DNA from: Blastocystis sp. Blastoise
Taxonomy: Eukaryota > Sar > Bigyra > Opalinata > Blastocystidae
Direction of reading: 5' to 3'
Assembly (NCBI GenBank): GCA_039096225.1
Contig: JBBPEB010000032.1
Location: forward strand, 1,089,501 to 1,153,500
DNA: 64,000 nt
The translations under genes and the position numbers were made by a program. Positions 53,143 to 64,000 of the stretch are shown in pieces; the stretch's first letter is position 1, and each line of letters starts with the position of its first letter. Under the pieces are notes generated by a model. It was not told the DNA's origin and did no database searches. It was given only the letters and a program-made list of their open reading frames with translations.

Positions 53143-53567
53143 ATATCTATTTTTTATATTATTATCTTTTAGTATTTATAATATTAGATATATTTTTTAA
53201 TTATTTGTATATAAATGAATTTCTCAAATATATTTAAAAAATATACTTTTTATTTTTTATTTTTCATAATCATTTCAAAAACACAAGAATTTCTTGAAAT
53301 GCTTTTTTTATTAGTTAAGTTCTTTTAATAATTAAGTAAATATAAGTCTTATTTAAAGTAAAAATCAGTCATTATCATGACATTAGTACAAATGTGGTGA
53401 AGTTTGTTGATATCAACGTTTTATATATGATTATGATTACAGAACAGTACCATAAACTATTTTAAAATGTTTTCAATATAAGAAAAATATATGTTAATAA
53501 TATTCAGCTTTAAAAGGTCAGACTTGATAATTGTAATATTTTCTTTAATATTATAAAAAAAAACTGA

Positions 53568-53640
<73 letters not shown>

Positions 53641-53861
53641 ATAATAAAAATTTCAAACATTATAAATAAGAGTTTAACAAACTAGTAGATAAATGAAAAT
53701 GATTACTAAGTAGATGCAAATAAATGGAAGCTTTGTTTATTTTTTAGTCCTTTTATAAAATAAAAATAATTAATAAAAGACAAGTTTGTGTATAAAAATG
53801 ACAATACTGAATCATAATATAGAAAACGGAAAAGAATAATAAATAATTTAATACAAAAATA
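53143..53861. other. AT-rich intergenic DNA between convergent genes
   Basis: It holds a TA microsatellite (53573-53632) and no supported gene. It lies between the 3' ends of the GT-A-like and GT61-like genes. Confidence 0.6.
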
Positions 53862-54403
53862 TTAAAAGATATATTTTTCATCTGGAAGATAATGATCAAA
53901 ATCAATTCCATCTAAATAATTAATAGCTTCTTGAAATGATGATTTTATATATTCTTTATATAGATAAACATTTTTTAATACTGTACATTTCTTGCATCGT
54001 AAATATGTAGTCAACAATGTATCTTTCAAGCAATTATCAAAAGTTTCTTTTGGATATTTGACAGTATATTGATTATTTGGATGTATTAAATGTAATCTAA
54101 ACAGCATACTTAGTACGTGTCCAAATTTTTCATAAAAATAAGGTGTATTTCCTTCAATACAAACACTATAAGGTTTTGCAAATAATAATGTTATTTCACC
54201 TTGACCATGAGAAATACAAATAATATCATTATCATAAACTGCTTTTACTTGATCTTTAAAAGATCTTTTATCAAAATATAAAATCGTATAGGAAAGACTC
54301 TATACATAATAAGAGTGAATAAATAATAAATTATATATAAATTAACAATAAAATATGATAATATTCATAATTATAAAAAGTATTAATTAATGAATAAAAA
54401 AAT

Positions 54404-54459
<56 letters not shown>

Positions 54460-55921
54460 TTTGAAATCATTCTTCAAAATATGTTCTATTTCATCAATAT
54501 TATCAAATTTTCTTCTTCCTAATCTATTAATTACTAATGCATTATATTTTTCTTTTTTATGTCGCTCATAAGCAAATTGAAATTTATGATAAACAGATGC
54601 TCTTATATAATCTGACGTAATAATTTCTGTAAATATACCTCCCAATATTATGTTTTCATTTCTATCAAAAAGCACCTAAATACATTAACTAATTATTAAA
54701 ATATAATAAAAATAAAATATTTATTATAGAAAAATTATAGTTTTATGATAACAATTTTTTTGAAAAAAAATTGTTATAGCAATTGATACATAAAAATTAT
54801 AAACATATCATACAAGTTGATCAAAGCAAACAATTGGATCTTTTTCAATATTTATATTAAATAGCTTTGAAATTTTTTTTCCATAAATAACGCTATAATT
54901 ATAATAAGATCCATATTGCTGAACTACTTTCATAACTTCAAGATTAAATTCTACTTCATCATTTATATTTGGAAATAAAAAGTATTCTATCTAAATATAT
55001 ATAATTTTTTATATCCTTATTAAAAATAAAACAATTTACAGGTCCTTGAACATAATTTGGATCTGTAACAATGTTCATTACAGTATAAATAGCTTCTGCA
55101 ACATGTCCAATATGTTTTATCCATGCAGCAAAACACATCGCAATGTATTTATTATGAATAACAGGATGTAAATGACTTGGAAATGGAGTTGATATTTCTT
55201 CAAATTTTGTACCAAATAGATAATATTCAGCTAATAATGTGTATTACAAAATACTTTCATAAAAAATAATTACTTGTTTTTTCAATAATTTCTGTTATTC
55301 TTCGATAATTAGGGTTATCAGAAGGATAATAATAAAGAATTTTATAATTATTTGTATTTAAACAAATATTTGACATATATGCATATTTAAGACCCATGTG
55401 ATATTTAGGCATATATATTTGATAATATGAATAACTTTTATTTCCTCTATATATATAATTTAATATGGAATTAAATTATTTACTTTGACATATCATTAAT
55501 AACAGTATCATTTATTTTTCTAAGTAATTTTATTATTATTTTATTATATTAATAATTTACAGTGGTTTTTCTTTAATTAATTTCTTAGCACGTTGTATTG
55601 ATTTCTCATAACTATATATAAAAAAAATGTTTCTATAAACATAAAAATATACTAATCATAAGTTTTCCAGAATTGTTTTATATTTTCTTTACTATATATT
55701 ATTTTTGTGATATTTTGTTTAATATTCTTATTTAGAATCAATTGTTTGACATTTGATTCATTTTTTGGATAAAAAATAATATGTCGATGTGATGAAGAAA
55801 AATCATTCTCATTCCATATATATATCCTATTATATTGAGAAAATATAAAAATTTATATTTACAACAAAATCAAGCAAATTGAGCTTATTAAAATAATATT
55901 TGATTTATTGCTTATAATCAT
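53862..55921 (-). CDS. GT61/EOGT-like glycosyltransferase, many small exons
   Basis: The first exon starts at 55921 and encodes a membrane anchor (NIILISSICLILL). At least eight further exons continue in frame to TAA at 53862. Landmarks in order are YIWNENDFSSSHRH, MPKYHMGLKYAYM, EYYLFGTKFEEIS, AAWIKHIGHVAEAIYTV, DPIVCFDQL|VLFDR, ASVYHKFQF, VINRLGRRKFDN, VKAVYDNDIICISHGQGEIT and KPYSVCIEGNTPYF. IxxxG(R)RR...N and the HGxGxxxLLF...P block are hallmarks of GT61 enzymes, which include EOGT (O-GlcNAc on secreted EGF domains) and plant xylosyltransferases. Some conserved positions vary (HGQGEIT). A TA microsatellite fills the intron at about 54405-54456. It likely works in the ER or Golgi lumen. 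No frame break noticed. Confidence 0.75.
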
Positions 55922-56049
55922 CTTTTCTTTTAAAAATTCTATTTATTAATAGAAAATATTTATCTAATAGATAATAACAAGAAGATAAATTCTTTAAAAA
56001 AATGATATAATTTTATATTTATAAAAAAATTATTAAATTTATAAAAGAA

Positions 56050-56346
56050 TATAATTTGTGATTAAATATTCTATTAGGAATAGGCAAATGATTATATTAA
56101 TAAATTATTTATATATAAAAAATATATATAATATGTATATAACATATGAACTTATTATTCTGAATCATTCGACAAATTATGGAAAAATGTGAAAAGTATT
56201 TGAAATATAAAAATATCTAATATTTATTTTATTCATGTAATTCTTAATTATATTACTTGAATGTATTGACTTAAAGATGATCTGAATAATAATGATTAAA
56301 TTGAAAAAAAAATTGTAAAGATTTTGTTTCTAACAAGAGTTTTAAA
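56050..56346. repeat. Outer part of the left palindrome arm, left of the hAT insertion
   Basis: This sequence reappears, inverted, at about 63715-64000: for example TGAATCATTCGACAAATTAT at 56161 is mirrored at 63875-63894. The copies differ by scattered substitutions and small indels, unlike the identical inner arms. Confidence 0.8.
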
Positions 56347-56858
56347 TAGGGTTGGGCTGGTACATGGAATTTCTTAAAAAAAAAGTATATACATTATTTC
56401 TATTCTTATTCCAAATAACCAGAATGCATTTTTTAATTAATTTTAATATATATTTTCATTCATCACAATATTCCTCTCATTTCCATTACTACAAATTAAA
56501 TTATAAATGTATTTATTTGAAAACATTTACATTACTACTATTATATTTCATGTAATAACATTATAGTTACCTAAATAAAGTAATTTTTATCAATATCAAA
56601 GACTTAATAAAGGATTGTATAAAAAAAAATGTATGTGACACCCCAAATCTATCTATATTCTTCGTAGAACTTACTGTGATTAGTCATCGATTATTGTCAG
56701 TGTTCAAATAACAAATAAAATACAAATATAAGCACAAACAATTATATATAAATGAAACTTAATTCAACATGAAGAACAAATATAATTTATAATAAAAGAG
56801 TCATAGCTAACACAATAGAATCAAATATATATTAAAGCATAAAAAAGCAAAAATAAAA

Positions 56859-59304
<2,446 letters not shown>

Positions 59305-59387
59305 TTCATTAATTCTGGTACTATATATGAAGATCACCAATACAAAAAAAATATCCACTTTTTTCCCGTGAATATTTATAAAAATTT

Positions 59388-59462
59388 GTAGCTACTTGTG
59401 GGTAGCTACTTTCAGCTACCAGGTAGCGACAAGTAGCTGCCCAAACTTGTAGCTACTTGAGC
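59388..59462. repeat. GTAGCTAC subterminal repeats at the hAT right end
   Basis: The palindrome GTAGCTAC or close variants occurs five to six times in 75 bp just inside the 5' (transposase-start) end of the element. hAT transposases bind clustered short motifs of this sort. No comparable cluster is visible at the other end, so the element's ends look asymmetric. Confidence 0.7.
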
Positions 59463-59471
59463 ACATCCCTA

Positions 59472-60934
59472 GTTTTAAATATTTCAACTTGAAACAATAC
59501 AATAAGAAAACAAACAAAAATGAAATATTTATTTAAAAAACAGATGCACAAAGTCCATTGAGTTTCACTTGTACCAAAATGTTCTTTTAAAAGTGACTTT
59601 TCTTGTATAATAATATCAAAATGCTTATTTTTTAAAATTATATATACTTTTTTGTATTCTAATATACTTGTGTTCATACTTCAAACAGGAGAGATTTTAA
59701 GTATATATGACAATTAGATTCAATTCACTTTAAAAGCGATTTATCTTATTTAATTGTATGATATATCACTGTATAAATGAATTCTACGTTCTATTCAGTA
59801 TTAATAAGAAATTTATACAATTATATTTATTCATCATATTCGTAATATTTAGTAAATTTAACATAAAATCTATCATTAAGAGTTATAAACTGTCTATTAT
59901 ATACAAAAAGAAACTACTATTATAATATTTAGAAAAGTAGACATGAGTAGAGATGCATGGATAGTTTATAAAATATAGATATTTTATATAAATAATAATA
60001 TATATAAATGGATGTACATGACTAGATATTCTTATGGATAAAATAATGCAAAAAAATATATATGTTTGATTAAACTTTATTACCAAGTTGTAATTGATAT
60101 ATATTTATATAGAGTATAGTTTCTAGAGTTAAATTAAAGAACCAAATTCTAATTTTCATTTTATTACATGTAATTATATTTTATACTCATTCAATATTAC
60201 TTTTTTTTAAGATTGTCATAGTTGTAGTATATACATTGATCACCCCATGATATCTTGACTCAACAATAACTTGTACTGAAGATTGAAAGCACATCAAAAA
60301 AATGCTTTTTTTCGTGAAAAATAGGGGTAAAAGACAGGTCCATAATAGACCTCCAACCCCAAAAGATGGGCCTAAATGGACCTCCATGACAAATAGGCTT
60401 TCATCTGTCAATTACTAAAATTAATAAAAAAAAATAAAAATAATAAAATTCATAAAAATAAATCTATTTACATAGAACACACAAGAAATATTTTAGAAAG
60501 TTAGTAATCATTGTGTACTAAAAAATAAGATAGATTAAATAAACAAAATCAATTTAAAAATTTAAGGGTTAAATCCCATCCGGCAATAAAATGGAGGTGT
60601 CGATAACCTTCCGGCAATGGACATGATTTTTCCCTACCTTCCGAAATTTTTCTCATTTTTTGTTACCTTTAGGCAATTGATACCATTTTTGTATACCTTT
60701 AGACAATTGATGTCATTTTTGTATACCTTTAGTCAATTGATTTCTTTTGTTTACTATTAGTCAATTGCTGTCATTTAATATTCATTAGTCAATTGATGTC
60801 TTTTTATATACCATAAGTCATGACACCTTTAAAACCTACCCAAACAACATTTTTAATTTTTAATGTATCTATTCAATTCACTATTTTATTATATCATTAG
60901 TAAAATATACTTTTAATTTTGCTAATTAGTCATT
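59472..60934. repeat. Left arm of a large inverted repeat
   Basis: From about 59520 to 60934 this sequence is the reverse complement of 62258-63672 with no difference that I could find; paired positions sum to 123192. Outside 59520 the match becomes diverged. The arm holds short open frames (for example 60187-60411, MTDESLFVMEVHLGPSFGVG) that are identical in both arms simply by duplication; none is recognised. Confidence 0.92.
60655..60840. repeat. About 30-bp tandem repeat in the left arm (mirrored at 62352-62537)
   Basis: About six degenerate units of the form TACCTTTAGNCAATTGATNN followed by CATTTTTGTA. The 5' units are closer to each other, and the 3' units drift to ATTAGTCAATTG. Function unknown. 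Confidence 0.8.
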
Positions 60935-62257
60935 TCTATCTCTTATTAACTAATAATCAGTTTTTTTATTGATTTATTTTTTTGTCAATTTTTTGCACAT
61001 CGTTTACTACTCTCTAATACTCATAATAATTCTGTTATTTAAATTAGATATTTTTTTGAAATCACTATTATGTCTTTACGTATTTATTTTTATTTCTATT
61101 TTTTGGATCGTATTATTATATATACGGTATACTATAATAGCATAATATCAATAAAATCCATCTGCTATGATACATAAATCATCAATTCTTTAAAAAAACT
61201 CCACATTACTTTTTCATATTTTGTCGTTATACATTTTCTAAGTATTCCTCCATTTAATTATTTTGTAAATAAGTATTTTGGTAGATTTCTTTTTTTAAAT
61301 AAAGTACTTACTTCGAAACCAGACTTCACAGATTGTCAATAATTTGGTCATTATTGTTGTTTATAGCATTTTATAGTTATTCCCAACAAGACACATTGTT
61401 TATTATAATAGAATTGCGAAGAAAATGTTTTCAACTTAATAAATCAGTGAACATTTTGGTTATATTTTATACTAACAAAAAAAAATGCGTTTAGAGAGTA
61501 TACTATGATAAAATAATAGTCTATGTGTTGTTGCATATTTATTTTTTAAATAAGAATATTTAAATAAATATTTTTTCAATAATAAACGAATTCTATAAGA
61601 GAAATTAATTTTTAATTTAAAAGAAAATAAGTTTTAGAGTATATATTTAATATATATTCCATTTATTATATTTATTGTATTCAATTTGATGATTAAAGTA
61701 AGTATAACGCTTTTAAATAAGATAATTGCTTATAAAAAGCAATTAAGAAATATATGTATTCTAAAATAGTAATAAAAAAAGTCTTTTGATTTACATTATT
61801 ATATGAGAGATGAGTATTAAAAGAAACTGAACTTCTTATGAAAACATACATGACAAATACTCGTGAACATCATTGATGCAGTGTTTATTTTCGTTTTTTC
61901 ATTTGTTTTAGAGAAAAGTCAGAAAAATAGTCAAATATTATCATATAATAGAGAAAAAAATATATACTTTCATAAAATAAAATTCAGAATGAAAGCTATT
62001 AGTTGGTTAATAAAGCATAAAATCTAACATACTAAATACACAAACAAGTTATACTCACAGTTAATTACTAAAGACCAATTTCATAATAATATGGATTTCC
62101 AATTCTCACATAAACTACGTTATTATTGATTAGAATTTCTTATCTATGATAACAGCAAGCTGTCATAGGTATTAAAATAATATATAACTCAAAAAACAAT
62201 ATATTTCTAATCTATTAGAAATGCTATTAAATAACTATAAATATAAAAAATTAATTG
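60935..62257. other. 1.3-kb spacer at the centre of the inverted repeat
   Basis: Unique, AT-rich, no supported gene. The centre of symmetry of the arms is 61596. Confidence 0.7.
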
Positions 62258-63720
62258 AATGACTAATTAGCAAAATTAAAAGTATATTTTACTAATGATA
62301 TAATAAAATAGTGAATTGAATAGATACATTAAAAATTAAAAATGTTGTTTGGGTAGGTTTTAAAGGTGTCATGACTTATGGTATATAAAAAGACATCAAT
62401 TGACTAATGAATATTAAATGACAGCAATTGACTAATAGTAAACAAAAGAAATCAATTGACTAAAGGTATACAAAAATGACATCAATTGTCTAAAGGTATA
62501 CAAAAATGGTATCAATTGCCTAAAGGTAACAAAAAATGAGAAAAATTTCGGAAGGTAGGGAAAAATCATGTCCATTGCCGGAAGGTTATCGACACCTCCA
62601 TTTTATTGCCGGATGGGATTTAACCCTTAAATTTTTAAATTGATTTTGTTTATTTAATCTATCTTATTTTTTAGTACACAATGATTACTAACTTTCTAAA
62701 ATATTTCTTGTGTGTTCTATGTAAATAGATTTATTTTTATGAATTTTATTATTTTTATTTTTTTTTATTAATTTTAGTAATTGACAGATGAAAGCCTATT
62801 TGTCATGGAGGTCCATTTAGGCCCATCTTTTGGGGTTGGAGGTCTATTATGGACCTGTCTTTTACCCCTATTTTTCACGAAAAAAAGCATTTTTTTGATG
62901 TGCTTTCAATCTTCAGTACAAGTTATTGTTGAGTCAAGATATCATGGGGTGATCAATGTATATACTACAACTATGACAATCTTAAAAAAAAGTAATATTG
63001 AATGAGTATAAAATATAATTACATGTAATAAAATGAAAATTAGAATTTGGTTCTTTAATTTAACTCTAGAAACTATACTCTATATAAATATATATCAATT
63101 ACAACTTGGTAATAAAGTTTAATCAAACATATATATTTTTTTGCATTATTTTATCCATAAGAATATCTAGTCATGTACATCCATTTATATATATTATTAT
63201 TTATATAAAATATCTATATTTTATAAACTATCCATGCATCTCTACTCATGTCTACTTTTCTAAATATTATAATAGTAGTTTCTTTTTGTATATAATAGAC
63301 AGTTTATAACTCTTAATGATAGATTTTATGTTAAATTTACTAAATATTACGAATATGATGAATAAATATAATTGTATAAATTTCTTATTAATACTGAATA
63401 GAACGTAGAATTCATTTATACAGTGATATATCATACAATTAAATAAGATAAATCGCTTTTAAAGTGAATTGAATCTAATTGTCATATATACTTAAAATCT
63501 CTCCTGTTTGAAGTATGAACACAAGTATATTAGAATACAAAAAAGTATATATAATTTTAAAAAATAAGCATTTTGATATTATTATACAAGAAAAGTCACT
63601 TTTAAAAGAACATTTTGGTACAAGTGAAACTCAATGGACTTTGTGCATCTGTTTTTTAAATAAATATTTCATTTTTTATTATTTTTCCATTGTTTTTTTA
63701 AAATATGAAATTATATTATA
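62258..63720. repeat. Right arm of the large inverted repeat
   Basis: Identical inverted copy of 59520-60934 up to about 63672, then a diverged copy of the hAT empty-site region. At the place matching the hAT insertion, sequence runs through without the element or its duplication. Confidence 0.92.
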
Positions 63721-64000
63721 ACTTTTGTTAGAAATGTAATCTTAATTTTTTCAATTTAATCATTATTATTCAAATCATCTTTAAGTCAATACATTCAAGT
63801 AATATAATTAAGAATTACATGAATAAAATAAATTTTAAATATTTTTATGTTTCAAATACTTTTCACATTTTTCCATAATTTGTCGAATGATTCAGAATAA
63901 TAAATTCATATGTTATATACATATTATATATATTTTTTATATATAAATAATTTATTAATATATATAACCATTTGCCTATTCACAATAGAATATTTCATCA
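63721..64000. repeat. Outer right arm, continuing beyond the window
   Basis: Diverged inverted copy of about 56050-56340. The match is still good at the last base of the window, so the inverted repeat extends past 64000. Confidence 0.8.

Noticed and set aside
62781-63309. Short frames duplicated exactly in both palindrome arms as evidence of coding conservation
   Set aside because: The whole arm is identical at DNA level, so identity of the frames says nothing about selection.

Overview
The window reads as nuclear DNA of a very A+T-rich eukaryote. Genes are split by short introns (about 29 to 150 nt) that nearly always start GTA and end in TAG, and many introns consist of TA or ATT microsatellite running right up to the splice sites. 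Coding regions are Asn-rich, and the intergenic DNA is full of microsatellites. The sequence alone does not fix the lineage. An anaerobic-fungus-like or protist genome would fit; no bacterial or organellar gene was seen.

1-24 kb is transposon territory. A CACTA/EnSpm-type Tnp2 transposase gene (20.2-24.1 kb, + strand) faces away from an unrecognised spliced gene (- strand). An 18.5-kb insert (963-19421, 14-bp inverted ends, 3-bp target duplication) sits inside an intron of that second gene. The insert is laid out as a mirror: end repeats, AT-rich block, a 6.9-kb polypurine tract, an AT-rich core, a 2-kb polypyrimidine tract, an AT-rich block, end repeats. It also holds two tRNA-like sequences of identical length.

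25.5-43.3 kb (- strand) carries, in transcription order, a SNF2/BRM-type chromatin-remodelling ATPase with many small introns, then an open frame running from its charged, RG-rich tail into one degenerate midasin-type AAA module, a long linker, a midasin-type C-terminal vWA/MIDAS domain, and a short Cys-rich exon. A 5.4-kb CACTA-like element (29954-35396) with 19-bp terminal inverted repeats and an AAA duplication splits the midasin linker exactly between codons.

44.9-56 kb holds a 520-bp mariner-like MITE, an array of about eight 31-32-bp repeats built around TGACGTCA-like motifs, and two small convergent genes for basic proteins (one bZIP-like). After these come three glycosyltransferase genes, each with a short membrane-anchor first exon: a GT2-like DDD enzyme, a GT-A-like enzyme with a VIGR/DN motif, and a GT61/EOGT-like enzyme.

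56-64 kb is a large inverted repeat centred at about 61596. Its left arm contains a complete 3.1-kb hAT element (8-bp target duplication GTTTTAAA) that the right arm lacks. Single-base reading-frame breaks, several of them in A-runs, recur in the SNF2 and hAT genes. They point either to consensus errors in homopolymers or to gene decay.
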